DNA of 64,000 bases from assembly GCA_001899685.1 (NCBI GenBank), contig MKWG01000046.1, positions 62,001 to 126,000 of the forward strand, read 5' to 3'. A model generated the notes under the pieces. That model made no database searches. It had not been told where the DNA came from and saw only the letters and a list, made by a program, of their open reading frames with translations. The stretch is from Sphingobacteriales bacterium 44-15 (GTDB lineage Bacteria > Bacteroidota > Bacteroidia > Chitinophagales > Chitinophagaceae). Positions 34,372 through 44,275 of this stretch are shown here, piece after piece. The translations under genes were made by a program, and so were the position numbers. Positions within the stretch are counted from its first letter, which is position 1, and each line of letters opens with the position of its first letter.

Positions 34372-37300
34372 ATGCGTCTTTTGCTTTTTATTACCTGCAT
34401 ATGTTTTGGCGGGTATCTTTCAGCCCAATCCACAGATCCCACACATTTCGTTCCTCTGGATAAAAAACTGTCGGCGCAGTGGCAGCAATCGCTCTGGCAG
34501 AATGAAAGGAAAATATATAAAGGTAAAGAGCTTACCACTATCGGAATGCCCTGTGGTGGAATAGCGGCCGGTCAATTGTATGTTCGTGGTGATGGAACGC
34601 TTGCCAACTGGTGGATTGCTAATAATGCTTACAATACCGGTTACGGCATAGACTACCTTCTTAATTTTGAGACAGCGCTTGGTCCCTGGAAAGTATGTTA
34701 CCAGACTTTTGAGCCCTTCAGCTATATTGACCAGGGATTTGCTATTACGGTCAGCCAGGGAGATAAACATATTACCAGGCAGCTCAGTAAAAAAGGTTTT
34801 GATGATATTTCTTTTATTGGTGAATACCCCATTGCTAAAATTAATTATGCCTCCACTAAAGACCCGCTCCCGGTGCAGGTGGATGCTACAGTGTTTTCAC
34901 CTTTTATACCACTGAATGCAAAAGAATCTGCTACGCCGGGTACAGTACTCCGTTATACTGTAAAAAATATTTCGTCTGCACCGCTTACTATTGACCTTAC
35001 CGGCTGGCTGCAAAATCTTGTATGTATTGATCTGAAGGATGAAGCAAATGGTACGCTTCGCAACCGGGTAATTAAAAAAGATGGAATGGTTTCCGTGATA
35101 ATGGATCTGGTAAAAGCACACCATCTTCCCAAAGTTGAACGTCGCAGCACTATGTTCCAGGATTTTGAATCGGGCAGCTATGGCAAATGGAAAGTTGAAG
35201 GCACAGCGTTTGGTAAAATCCCTGTTACCAATGAAGCAGCAAAAAAGGATTTTGTTACCGGGCAGACAGGTAATTATCTTATCAATTCCAAGCTAACCCA
35301 ATACGGCGACAGCGGCACCGGCAAGCTTACCTCTCCCGTTTTTGTAATTAAAGAAGACTATATCAATTTTAAGCTGGGTGGCGGTCCTTACCGTGGCAGG
35401 ACCTGTATAAATCTTGTTGTAAAAGGAAATATTGAAAAAACGGCTACGGGAAACAGTGATGAAACATTAAAAGAGATAAGCTGGGATGTAAGTTCACTTA
35501 AAGGACAAAAAGCATATATCGAAATAGTAGATAATGAAACCGGTAGCTGGGGGCATATCAACGTGGATGAGATCGCATTCAGTAACCTGCCTGCCAAAGA
35601 AAAATATTTCCCGGAAAACCATCCTTATTTCGGGAATGTGGCATTAAGTATGTTAGACGGCAATGGCTTTGCTGCAAGCGACTATAACGGCGCCGGCCAA
35701 ACGATAAGCAATGCTGTGCAGTCCACAAAACCTTTGGGAGAAAAGCTGCTGGGAGCAGCAGGGGCATCAGTAGCGCTTGCTCCGGGGGAATCAAAGGATC
35801 TCACATTTTTGCTTACCTGGTATTTTCCCAACCGCCCTATACAATACGGGGAGGGGGGCAACTGGAATATGCCGATCCCTACTGAAGGCCCCGCAATAGG
35901 GAATATGTATGCCAACTGGTATGATGATGCCCTTGACGTAGCAGGCTGGCTGCATACGAATATGGACAGGCTGGCAAAAGAGACCTTTCGTTTTCATGAC
36001 AGCTATTACAATAATAGTTCCCTCCCGTACTGGCTGATACAGCGTATCATGATGCCGGTGTCCACGTTGGCTACCGAAACCTGCCAGTGGTGGGCAAATG
36101 ATAAGTTCTGGGCCTGGGAAGGAGTAGGATCATGTGTGGGCACCTGCACGCATGTATGGAATTACGAGCAGGCGTTATCACATTTGTTCCCCGAACTGGA
36201 AAGGAATATCAGGGAAAAAACGGACTATGGTACTTCTTTCCAGGCGGATGGAGGCATACAGGCACGTAATGGATGGGGCGGTATACTCATTGACGGGCAT
36301 GCAGGCGCTATATTAAAAGCTTACCGTGAGCATCTTGCTTCAAAGGATGACCTGTTGCTTTCGCGCAACTGGGATAAAATAAAAAGGGCAACTGAATTTA
36401 TAATTAAAGAAGACGGTAATGCGGATGGGTTAATAGAAAAGGAGCAGTCGAATACATACGATATAGCGTTTTATGGAGCTAACACTTACGTAGGTGGCTT
36501 ATATCTTGCTGCATTAAGAGCGGCGTCAAAAATGGCTATGCTGATGAAGGATACGACTTTTTCAAAACATTGCGACAGCATCTTTATCAGCGGAAGTAAC
36601 AAAAGCGTCGAGAGGCTATGGAATGGAGAATATTTTGTGCAGGATGTGGATCTCATCAAACATCCGCTGTCGCAATATGCTGATGGCTGCCTGAGCGACC
36701 AGATGTTTGGGCAAACCTGGGCGCATTTAAACAATACCGGATATATATACCCGGAGGATAAGGTGAGAACAACCCTGCAATCTATCTGGAAATATAATTG
36801 GGCGCCTGATGTAAGTGTACAAACCAGAATGCACAAGCCGGAAAGAATATATGCCGATGCCGGCGAACCGGGACTTTTGGTAGCTACCTGGCCCAAAAGT
36901 AAGCATATGGGAGAAGATGGGGTGCGTTACCGTGATGAAGTATGGACCGGCATGGAATACCAGGTAGCCACTAATATGATCTATGAAGGCATGACAGATG
37001 AAGGACTTTCTATAGTTAAGGGTATCCATGAACGTTATAGTCCTGAAAAACATAATCCCTGGAATGAAATAGAATGCGGCGATCATTATGCAAGAGCGCT
37101 TGCCTCCTGGGGCGTATTACTGGCGCTTGAAAATTTTGTGTACGACGGACCTGCTAAAACGCTGGCATATATTCCTGCGGTTCAAAAGAAAAAATTCAAA
37201 GGTTTTTTTACAGCGGCGGAAGGCTGGGGAAATATTAGCCAGGAAAGAAGCACAGGACAACAGGTGAATACTATATCTTTAGAGTACGGAAAACTGCGGT

Positions 37301-37470
37301 TAAAACAATTATCCGTTGAATTGCCAGGCAAAGCAAAGAAAGTGCAATTAATACTTGATGGTAAACCGATCCCCTGTAGCTTTGCCCAACCTGAAAATAA
37401 TATCACCCTTTCCTTTGATGAAACACAGGTAAATGCATCGCAGCAGCTAACGGCATTCATTGATTTTTAA
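34372..37470 (+). CDS. GH116-family glycoside hydrolase with inserted sandwich domain (paralog 1)
   Basis: A 1032-residue exported protein, signal peptide about 1-19 (CFGGYLSAQ). The N-terminal beta domain begins TTIGMPCGGIAAGQLYVRGDGTLANWW, the GH116 hallmark; a domain at about 260-405 (FESGSYGKWKVEGTAFG to WGHINVDEIAFS) looks like an inserted carbohydrate-binding sandwich absent from the second copy. The (alpha/alpha)6 catalytic domain has CTHVWNYEQALSHLFPELER, SNTYDIAFYGANTYVGGLYLAAL and LSDQMFGQTWAHL (D776), the last being the region I associate with the acid/base Asp of GBA2-type enzymes. Family activities are beta-glucosidase and beta-xylosidase. The paralog starts 24 bp after it. Confidence 0.85.
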   Translation: MRLLLFITCICFGGYLSAQSTDPTHFVPLDKKLSAQWQQSLWQNERKIYKGKELTTIGMPCGGIAAGQLYVRGDGTLANWWIANNAYNTGYGIDYLLNFETALGPWKVCYQTFEPFSYIDQGFAITVSQGDKHITRQLSKKGFDDISFIGEYPIAKINYASTKDPLPVQVDATVFSPFIPLNAKESATPGTVLRYTVKNISSAPLTIDLTGWLQNLVCIDLKDEANGTLRNRVIKKDGMVSVIMDLVKAHHLPKVERRSTMFQDFESGSYGKWKVEGTAFGKIPVTNEAAKKDFVTGQTGNYLINSKLTQYGDSGTGKLTSPVFVIKEDYINFKLGGGPYRGRTCINLVVKGNIEKTATGNSDETLKEISWDVSSLKGQKAYIEIVDNETGSWGHINVDEIAFSNLPAKEKYFPENHPYFGNVALSMLDGNGFAASDYNGAGQTISNAVQSTKPLGEKLLGAAGASVALAPGESKDLTFLLTWYFPNRPIQYGEGGNWNMPIPTEGPAIGNMYANWYDDALDVAGWLHTNMDRLAKETFRFHDSYYNNSSLPYWLIQRIMMPVSTLATETCQWWANDKFWAWEGVGSCVGTCTHVWNYEQALSHLFPELERNIREKTDYGTSFQADGGIQARNGWGGILIDGHAGAILKAYREHLASKDDLLLSRNWDKIKRATEFIIKEDGNADGLIEKEQSNTYDIAFYGANTYVGGLYLAALRAASKMAMLMKDTTFSKHCDSIFISGSNKSVERLWNGEYFVQDVDLIKHPLSQYADGCLSDQMFGQTWAHLNNTGYIYPEDKVRTTLQSIWKYNWAPDVSVQTRMHKPERIYADAGEPGLLVATWPKSKHMGEDGVRYRDEVWTGMEYQVATNMIYEGMTDEGLSIVKGIHERYSPEKHNPWNEIECGDHYARALASWGVLLALENFVYDGPAKTLAYIPAVQKKKFKGFFTAAEGWGNISQERSTGQQVNTISLEYGKLRLKQLSVELPGKAKKVQLILDGKPIPCSFAQPENNITLSFDETQVNASQQLTAFIDF

Positions 37471-37493
37471 TATATCACAACGTAACCTTCTAA

Positions 37494-40142
37494 ATGCTTT
37501 GGTATATGAAGGCAAAAAAAGACCGTCGTTTATTTTTAAAGCATGTAACACTGAGCGGGTTAGGAATCTCGGTAGTGCCGGGCATCGCTATCAGTAAGAA
37601 TATTGCCGCAAATCCCGTGATGGCTAAAAACGAAAGATCCCCGGCACATGAAGCAGCAGCCCATACTTTTAACGGAGCTTATTCCGGTGATCATCTCCGC
37701 CGTATTGCTTTTCCGATAGGCGGTATCGGGGCAGGGATGTTTTGCCTTGAAGGCTGCGGCGCTATATCGCACATGTCTGTGCACCATCGTCCTCAGATGT
37801 TTAATGAGCCAACAATGTTTGCCGCAGTTTCGGTAAAAGGCATCATTAATGGTGCAAAGGTGATCGAGGGACCCGTCCCGGAATGGAAGATATTCGGCAG
37901 ACCCGATACCGGCAATGGCGCTCCCATGACCACTTATGGACTGCCGCGGTTTCGTAATATTATGTTCAATACCAATTTCCCCTTTGGCACTATTACTCTT
38001 AAAGATGAAGACCTTCCACTGGCTGTGGAACTGAAAGGCTGGAGCCCTTTCATTCCCGGAGATGCAGATAACTCTAGCCTGCCTGTGGGCTCGCTGGAAT
38101 ATCATTTTACCAATACCTCTAATACAAAAGCGGAAGCTGTGTTTTCCTATAACTCCAGGAACTTCATGGTTACTGATGAACAGAAGGGAACCATAAAGAA
38201 AATGCGGAACGGCTTTGTACTGTCGCAAAACGGCACTACTGAAAAGCCACAATTACAGGGTGATTTCGCCGTCTTCACCGACGATACGAATGCGGTGGTG
38301 GATCATTGCTGGTTTCGTGGCGGGTGGTGGGACCCGCTTACTATGATATGGAATACTATCAGGGACGGCGAAATAAAAAACAACCCACCGGTCGAATCCG
38401 ATGCTCCCGGCGCTTCTGTCTTTGTGCCTTTCTCTTTACTGCCGGGTGAAAAGAAGATCATCCGGGTATTAATGTCATGGTATATACCTTTTTCGGATAT
38501 GCATATAGGTGATGTAAGCAGGGATAAAGAGAAATGCATCAGTCCGGGTTGCTGTAATACATCAGATGAGCTCGGCGACAAAATAGATACGCAGCAGGTC
38601 AATTACCACCCTTGGTACAGCAGCAGGTTTAAGGATATTGGGGATGTAACAGATTACTGGAGACAGCAGTATGATGCATTGCAGGAGAAAACAGCACTTT
38701 TTACCAAAGCTTTTTATGCCAGCACCCTTCCTGCAGAAGTGATGGAAGCCGTAACTGCCAATCTTACAATACTTAAAACGCCAACGGTAATGCGGCAGTA
38801 TGACGGAAGGTTATGGAATTTTGAAGGTTGTGGCGATGAAGGAGGCTGCTGTCACGGGTCATGCACGCATGTATGGAATTATGCGCAGGCCATTGCGCAT
38901 TTGTTTCCTTCCCTTGAGCGCACACTGAGACATACGGAATTTTGCGAAAGCCAGAATGAAGAAGGACATCAGAACTTTAGATCCAATATACCGATCAGCC
39001 CCGCCACCCATACTTTTTATGCTGCTGCAGACGGCCAGCTTGGCGGGATAATGAAAGTATACCGTGACTGGCGGATATCCGGGGATAACGAATGGTTAAA
39101 AAAATTATTCCCGCTGGTGAAGCAAAGCATGGATTATTGTATCCGCACCTGGGATCCCCGCGGTAAAGGACTGGTAGAAGAGCCTCATCATAATACCTAC
39201 GACATAGAATTCTGGGGACCGGATGGAATGTGCACCAGCTTTTATCTTGGCGCCCTGGATGCTTTTTGCAGGATGGGCAAATTCATGAAGATAAATATAT
39301 CCTCCTACCAGAAGCTGTATGAAAAAGGCAGGAAGTATATGGAGAGTGAATTGTATAATGGAGAATATTTCATTCAGCAGATTCAATATAAAGGGCTTAA
39401 CGCGCCTGATCCTGTGGAAGCCGCCAGAAAATCTTTTGGGGGCGAATACTCAGCCGAAGCCATAGCCTTATTGCAGAAAGAAGGACCTAAATACCAGTAT
39501 GGCAAAGGTTGTTTGTCAGACGGTATATTAGGCGGATGGATTGCCATGATGTGCGGGCTTGACAACCCTGTGGATGCAGCTAAAGTAAAATCTCATTTAT
39601 TGTCCGTATATAAATATAACCTGAAGAAAAACCTCAGTGAGCATGCCAATCCCCAACGTCCTGCCTATGCGGTAGGAGAGGAGGGTGGATTATTGCTGTG
39701 CACCTGGCCTAAGGGTGGAAAACTGTCCCTGCCTTTTGTATACAGCGATGAGGTATGGACGGGCATAGAATATCAGGTGGCGTCGCATTTAATGCTGATG
39801 GGGAATGTAGAGGAGGGGGCGGAAATTGTACGTACCTGCCGCAATAGGTACAGCGGCAAGATCCGGAACCCTTTTAATGAATATGAATGCGGAAGCTGGT
39901 ATGGAAGGGCATTGTCGAGCTACGGGCTGCTGCAAGGCCTCACCGGGGTAAGGTATGATGCTGTTGATAAAAAGTTATATGTTGATTCAAAGATAGGAGA
40001 CTTTACATCCTTTATTGCTACGGAAACAGGTTTCGGGAACGTGTATTTCAGGAATGGCAAAGTGACGATGGATGTAATTTATGGTAAAATACCTGTGCAG
40101 AAAGTAATGCTTGCAGGTAAGGAAACTGCATTGTCCTCCTGA
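37494..40142 (+). CDS. GH116-family glycoside hydrolase with Tat-like signal (paralog 2)
   Basis: An 882-residue protein. The ATG at 37506 gives MKAKKDRRLFLKHVTLSG, a twin-arginine signal (DRRLFLK) expected for an enzyme exported in folded form; the first ATG at 37494 adds four residues. The core repeats the pattern of paralog 1: RIAFPIGGIGAGMFCLEGCG, HGSCTHVWNYAQAIAHLFPSLER, NTYDIEFWGPDGMCTSFYLGAL, GCLSDGILGGWIA and SDEVWTGIEYQVASHLM. It lacks the inserted sandwich domain of its neighbour. Different export routes for tandem copies suggest different cofactors or folding needs. Confidence 0.85.
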   Translation: MLWYMKAKKDRRLFLKHVTLSGLGISVVPGIAISKNIAANPVMAKNERSPAHEAAAHTFNGAYSGDHLRRIAFPIGGIGAGMFCLEGCGAISHMSVHHRPQMFNEPTMFAAVSVKGIINGAKVIEGPVPEWKIFGRPDTGNGAPMTTYGLPRFRNIMFNTNFPFGTITLKDEDLPLAVELKGWSPFIPGDADNSSLPVGSLEYHFTNTSNTKAEAVFSYNSRNFMVTDEQKGTIKKMRNGFVLSQNGTTEKPQLQGDFAVFTDDTNAVVDHCWFRGGWWDPLTMIWNTIRDGEIKNNPPVESDAPGASVFVPFSLLPGEKKIIRVLMSWYIPFSDMHIGDVSRDKEKCISPGCCNTSDELGDKIDTQQVNYHPWYSSRFKDIGDVTDYWRQQYDALQEKTALFTKAFYASTLPAEVMEAVTANLTILKTPTVMRQYDGRLWNFEGCGDEGGCCHGSCTHVWNYAQAIAHLFPSLERTLRHTEFCESQNEEGHQNFRSNIPISPATHTFYAAADGQLGGIMKVYRDWRISGDNEWLKKLFPLVKQSMDYCIRTWDPRGKGLVEEPHHNTYDIEFWGPDGMCTSFYLGALDAFCRMGKFMKINISSYQKLYEKGRKYMESELYNGEYFIQQIQYKGLNAPDPVEAARKSFGGEYSAEAIALLQKEGPKYQYGKGCLSDGILGGWIAMMCGLDNPVDAAKVKSHLLSVYKYNLKKNLSEHANPQRPAYAVGEEGGLLLCTWPKGGKLSLPFVYSDEVWTGIEYQVASHLMLMGNVEEGAEIVRTCRNRYSGKIRNPFNEYECGSWYGRALSSYGLLQGLTGVRYDAVDKKLYVDSKIGDFTSFIATETGFGNVYFRNGKVTMDVIYGKIPVQKVMLAGKETALSS

Positions 40143-40189
40143 TCATGAAATTGTATTTTTCGGGATTCATTATAAAAACAAGCATAAAC

Positions 40190-41356
40190 ATGAAACATTT
40201 TTTCAGTTGCTTCTTTGCATGCATTTGCTTACTGACTATTGCTTTTGCCCAAAAAAACAACTTTAACGGGCTCGATATGAATATGGGCAACCTGTTCCGC
40301 CTGTCTGACGCTAAAACGCGGTCTGTAAGCCCGGAGAACTTTACCGGTGAAAAGGGAAAAGGAGGTATGGCCAACCCTGCAGACAAGGACAAGCGTAACG
40401 TTGCCAATGCACATAATGCTGCCCGTGATCTCGGGCAGGGATGGAAAGTGAACCCGTTTGTAATTATAGAGCCCGGTGAAACGCTTACCCTGGCAAATAT
40501 TGACGGCCCGGGAGCCATTCAGCATATATGGATGACGCCGACAGGAGTCTGGAGGAATTCTATTCTTCGCTTTTACTGGGATGACGAGAAAGAACCGTCC
40601 GTGGAATGCCCTGTGGGCGATTTTTTTGGTAACGGCTGGGGTGAGTATGCGCCGTTAGCCTCTCTTGCGGTTTGTGTGAATCCCGGGAGCGCCTTTAATT
40701 GTTACTGGGTAATGCCATTCCGGAAAAAATGCAGGATCACCATGGAGAATATTAATACGGAAAGAATGGTTTTATACTACCAGGTGGATTATACTTTAAC
40801 AGAAGTGCCTGAGGATGCAGGTTATTTTCATGCACAGTTCCGTCGCGCCAATACCAATACGACATCCGACTATACTATTGTGGATGGCATTAAAGGGAAA
40901 GGTCAGTATGTAGGTGTATACCTTGCATGGGGCGTCAATAATAATGGATGGTGGGGCGAAGGAGAGATCAAGTTTTTTATTGACGGTGATACCAAATTCC
41001 CTACTATTTGCGGAACAGGCACAGAAGATTATTTCTGTGGCTCATATAATTTTGAGAACAGGATTACACATAACTATGAAGTGTTCAACCGTCCCTATTC
41101 GGGATTGTTGCAGGTCATCAAGCCGGATGGTATATATAAAACCCAGCAGCGCTTTGGTCTGTACCGCTGGCATATTATGGACCCGATACGGTTTGATAAA
41201 GATCTGAAAGTCACTATCCAGGATCTCGGCTGGCGCAGTGGCGGAAGGTATCTTGCCCAGCACTCAGATATTGCTTCCGTAGTGTTCTGGTACCAGCGCG
41301 ACCCGCATGCCCCGTTCCCCAAGCTGCCATCTAAAGATGAGCTGGAGGTGAATTAG
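40190..41356 (+). CDS. DUF2961 / GH172-family exported enzyme
   Basis: A 388-residue protein begun at ATG 40190, which places a signal peptide (MKHFFSCFFACICLLTIAFAQ) at the N-terminus; the frame also has an ATG at 40145. The DUF2961 double jelly-roll is visible in NPFVIIEPGETLTLANIDGPGAIQHIWMT, LRFYWDDEKEPSVECPVGDFFG, GEGEIKFFIDGD and GTGTEDYFCGSYNF. GH172 enzymes act on fructofuranose or arabinofuranose links. It starts 48 bp after the second GH116 gene. Confidence 0.87.
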   Translation: MKHFFSCFFACICLLTIAFAQKNNFNGLDMNMGNLFRLSDAKTRSVSPENFTGEKGKGGMANPADKDKRNVANAHNAARDLGQGWKVNPFVIIEPGETLTLANIDGPGAIQHIWMTPTGVWRNSILRFYWDDEKEPSVECPVGDFFGNGWGEYAPLASLAVCVNPGSAFNCYWVMPFRKKCRITMENINTERMVLYYQVDYTLTEVPEDAGYFHAQFRRANTNTTSDYTIVDGIKGKGQYVGVYLAWGVNNNGWWGEGEIKFFIDGDTKFPTICGTGTEDYFCGSYNFENRITHNYEVFNRPYSGLLQVIKPDGIYKTQQRFGLYRWHIMDPIRFDKDLKVTIQDLGWRSGGRYLAQHSDIASVVFWYQRDPHAPFPKLPSKDELEVN

Positions 41357-41421
41357 CTATAGACTGTGAGCTATCAGGTAACAAGTTGTGCCTGAGACCT
41401 GTAACCAGTAACCTTACCACA
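41357..41421. repeat. Intergenic repeat words, CTGTGAGCTATCAGGTAACA / ACCTGTAACC type
   Basis: A short gap with TGTGAG, AGGTAACA and GAGACCTGTAACCAGTAACC, members of the window-wide word family, placed between the GH172 stop and the next start. Confidence 0.4.
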
Positions 41422-42531
41422 ATGCTTCATTTTCGATTTTTAATTTGTTTTGTATCCTGCCTGTTGTGTTGTGCGGCTGTCACGGCGCAGGAGACGCCAT
41501 TGCGCATAGCCGTAGCGGGCATCTCTCACGGGCATTCCGCATGGATCCTGGGGCGTAAACCCGACAATATTGTGGAGGTAGTTGGTATATATGAACCTGA
41601 TAAAGGGCTTTCAGAAAGATCTGCCCAAGAGTATAAGCTGAACCGCGGCATTATGTTTGATGATCTTAATGCTATGCTGGACAAAGTAAAGCCGGAGGCG
41701 GTAGTGGCATTCGGTTCGATCTATGATCACCTGGCGGTTGTAAAAGCCTGTGCGCCGAGAGGGATACATGTGATGGTAGAAAAGCCTCTGGCAGTTAGTG
41801 TAAAGCATGCGTTGGAAATGGAGGCGCTTGCAAAAAAATATAATATTTTCCTGCTCACTGATTATGAAACTTCCTGGTATCCCGCTACGGCGAAAGCATA
41901 TCAGCTGATATATGACAGCAGCTATATCGGTAATTTTCGAAAAGCGGTTTTTCATCACGGGCACCAGGGGCCGAGAGAGATCGGGGTGAGCGATGATTTC
42001 TTCAACTGGCTTACCGACCCCGTGAAAAACGGAGGAGGAGCGATAATTGACTTCGGGTGTTATGGGGCTAATTTAATGACCTGGCTTGCCAAGGGAGAGC
42101 GGCCATTGTCTGTTAGCGCGGTAACACGCCGGTTCAAGCCGGAGATATATCCAAGGGTAGATGATGAAGCCACCATAGTGATCTCTTATCCCCATTTTCA
42201 GGCTATCCTGCAGGCTTCCTGGAACTGGCCTTTCAATCGTAAGGATATGGAGCTGTATGGCACTACGGGATATGTGAAAACGGTAAATAACACCCTGATG
42301 CATATCCGCAGAAAAGATGATGAGACCGAGCAGACCCGGAAGTATACGGCTGCAGATATTCCTGTGTATGAAGACCCGTTCAAATATTTTGCCGATGTGG
42401 TAAAAGGAAAAATAAAGATGGCGCCTTACAGCCTCTATGCCCAAGACAATAATATGATGGTAGTAAGGATCCTTGAAGCGGCGAAAACATCAGCGGCAAC
42501 GGGTAAGGCGGTGTCTTTTGGTGAAAAGTGA
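41422..42531 (+). CDS. Exported Gfo/Idh/MocA-family oxidoreductase
   Basis: A 369-residue protein with a Sec signal peptide (about 1-22, CLLCCAAVTAQ). After it comes a Rossmann fold (PLRIAVAGISHGHSAWIL) in which the usual GxGxxG/A is GISHGH, then the family EKP motif (GIHVMVEKPLAVS) and the alpha/beta substrate domain with VKNGGGAIIDFGCYGANLMTWL. Gfo/Idh/MocA enzymes oxidise or reduce sugar hydroxyls with tightly held NAD(P). A periplasmic location is unusual because free NAD is absent there. It follows GH172 and precedes a DUF1080 lipoprotein. Confidence 0.87.
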   Translation: MLHFRFLICFVSCLLCCAAVTAQETPLRIAVAGISHGHSAWILGRKPDNIVEVVGIYEPDKGLSERSAQEYKLNRGIMFDDLNAMLDKVKPEAVVAFGSIYDHLAVVKACAPRGIHVMVEKPLAVSVKHALEMEALAKKYNIFLLTDYETSWYPATAKAYQLIYDSSYIGNFRKAVFHHGHQGPREIGVSDDFFNWLTDPVKNGGGAIIDFGCYGANLMTWLAKGERPLSVSAVTRRFKPEIYPRVDDEATIVISYPHFQAILQASWNWPFNRKDMELYGTTGYVKTVNNTLMHIRRKDDETEQTRKYTAADIPVYEDPFKYFADVVKGKIKMAPYSLYAQDNNMMVVRILEAAKTSAATGKAVSFGEK

Positions 42532-42605
42532 ATAGTGAGAAGTGAGACGATAGAGGTGAGAGGCGAACCTGAAACCTGTAATCTGTAACTTCTTTTTAAG
42601 TTTAA
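42525..42605. repeat. Intergenic repeat words, GTGAGAAGTGAGA / CCTGAAACCTGTAAC type
   Basis: GTGAATAGTGAGAAGTGAGACG, then GAGGTGAGAGGCG and CCTGAAACCTGTAATCTGTAAC. It starts within the last codons of the Gfo/Idh/MocA gene and has the same word order as 15490-15597. Confidence 0.55.
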
Positions 42606-42619
42606 AATTTACAATCAGA

Positions 42620-43375
42620 ATGAAAAGAAAAATGTATCAATGGGCGATTGTCGCCATTTCTGTAGCTGCCGTATCATGTGGCGATGGCAGTAAAGCGCCT
42701 GAAGCGGACAGTACTGCATCCCCTGCTCCTGTACAAGAGCCTGCGGCATCCTCGGCAGCTGCCGCGGTAAGTCTCTTTGATGGCAGTACGCTGGCGGGCT
42801 GGCATGGATTCAATAAGACCGGAGCTGTAACCAACTGGAAGGTAGAAGATGGCGCTCTGGTTTGTCTTGGCGCTGCCAAAGATGCGCATGGCGGCGACCT
42901 GGTGAGTGATAGCTCTTACGACAATTTTGAACTGACCTGGGACTGGAAAGTAGACAAAGGGAGCAACAGCGGTGTAATGTATCATGTGATAGAAGATGCT
43001 AAATATAAAGCGCCTTATGAAACAGGACCGGAATACCAGGTGATTGACGATGTGGGTTTCCCTGCAAAGCTGGAAGAGTGGCAGAAAGCCGGGGCGGATT
43101 ATGCGATGACCGTGCCGAATGATAAGAAACAATTAAAACCCGTAGGAGAATGGAACAGCAGTAAGATCATTTTTGATCACGGGCATGTAGAACATTGGCT
43201 GAACGGCGAAAAGATAGTGGAATTTGAAGCCTGGAGCGATGACTGGAATAAGAAAAGAACAGAAGGCAAGTGGAAAGATTATCCTGACTATGGCCTGGCA
43301 AAGATCGGCAAAATTGCATTGCAGGATCATGGCAATAAGGCCTATTATAAGAATATTATGATACGGCCGCTGTAA
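42620..43375 (+). CDS. DUF1080 lipoprotein (3-keto-disaccharide hydrolase-like)
   Basis: A 251-residue lipoprotein (lipobox AAVSC, Cys at 20) with a Pro/Ala/Ser linker to about residue 50. The DUF1080 domain follows: SLFDGSTLAGWHGFN, NFELTWDWKVDKGSNSGVMYHV, ETGPEYQVIDD, GEWNSSKIIFDHGHVEHWLNGEKIVEFE and IALQDHGNKAYYKNIMIRPL. This is the complete form of the family fold, more canonical than the copy at 33440. It ends the plus-strand cluster at a terminator-like hairpin. Confidence 0.9.
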   Translation: MKRKMYQWAIVAISVAAVSCGDGSKAPEADSTASPAPVQEPAASSAAAAVSLFDGSTLAGWHGFNKTGAVTNWKVEDGALVCLGAAKDAHGGDLVSDSSYDNFELTWDWKVDKGSNSGVMYHVIEDAKYKAPYETGPEYQVIDDVGFPAKLEEWQKAGADYAMTVPNDKKQLKPVGEWNSSKIIFDHGHVEHWLNGEKIVEFEAWSDDWNKKRTEGKWKDYPDYGLAKIGKIALQDHGNKAYYKNIMIRPL

Positions 43376-43406
43376 TAGATAAGGAATTATATTTGAATTT
43401 ATTTTT

Positions 43407-43436
43407 TGCCCGCTGTTTTGAGAAAAGCAGCGGGCA
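43407..43436 (+). terminator. Terminator-like hairpin
   Basis: TGCCCGCTGTTTT pairs with AAAAGCAGCGGGCA with one bulged base around a 3-base loop. The downstream tail (TTATATT) is only moderately T-rich. It separates the carbohydrate cluster from the phosphoesterase. Confidence 0.6.
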
Positions 43437-43479
43437 TTATATTAACCAAATAATCTCTTCAAAATAAAACATAGCATTC

Positions 43480-44211
43480 ATGAAACGCAGGCTGGTAATT
43501 GGTGATATACATGGCGGACTTCGTGCATTGCTTCAGGTGTTTGACCGGGCTGCTGTTACTACCGATGATATATTGATCTTTTTAGGTGATTATGTGGATG
43601 GCTGGAGTGAATCACCTCAGGTGATAGACTATCTGATTGAACTGTCTGCACGGCAGCAATGTATCATTCTTAAAGGCAATCACGACGAATGGTGTGAAGT
43701 CTGGCTTCGCACAGGAGATGCTGATAGCTCCTGGTTATTTCACGGAGGGCAGTCTACTGTAAACGGATATTCAACTGTAGCATCTTATTTACGGCGACAG
43801 CACCTGCATTTTTTTGAACAAATGCAATTATACTATATTGATGAAAACAACCGCCTTTTTGTACATGCGGGCTTTACTTCCATGCATGGACCGCAGCATG
43901 AATTGTATCCTTCCAATGTTGCGTGGGACAGAACGCTCTGGGAAACGGCGCGGAGCATGAGAGATATGCCCCGGGAGTCGCTGTTGTATCCAAAACGACT
44001 TAAACTGTTTGATGAGATATTTATCGGTCATACGCCAACTTTATACTACGATGTGGATGTACCCATGCGGGGAGGCAATGTATGGAATATTGATACCGGG
44101 GCAGCATTTAAAGGAAGGCTGACGGTAATGAATATCGCTTCAAAAGAATACTGGCAGAGCGATCCTTTGCCGGCGCTGTATCCGGGAGAAGCAGGGAGGA
44201 ACAGGGATTAA
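43480..44211 (+). CDS. Metallophosphoesterase (PPP-like serine/threonine phosphatase family)
   Basis: A 243-residue cytoplasmic enzyme with the two-metal site motifs GDIHG (8-12), LGDYVDG, KGNHDEW and a late FIGHTPT histidine. This arrangement is shared with PrpA/ApaH-like protein phosphatases and diadenosine tetraphosphatases; the substrate cannot be told from sequence. It is a single gene. Confidence 0.88.
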   Translation: MKRRLVIGDIHGGLRALLQVFDRAAVTTDDILIFLGDYVDGWSESPQVIDYLIELSARQQCIILKGNHDEWCEVWLRTGDADSSWLFHGGQSTVNGYSTVASYLRRQHLHFFEQMQLYYIDENNRLFVHAGFTSMHGPQHELYPSNVAWDRTLWETARSMRDMPRESLLYPKRLKLFDEIFIGHTPTLYYDVDVPMRGGNVWNIDTGAAFKGRLTVMNIASKEYWQSDPLPALYPGEAGRNRD

Positions 44212-44275
44212 ATGTCGTTACCTGAAAACTGGCATTCTTTTGGATTTATCCTCTTCATTAAACTCAACAATAAAC

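Noticed and set aside
37560-38252. 230-codon minus-strand frame
   Set aside because: It is antisense to the second GH116 gene, which has strong family motifs.
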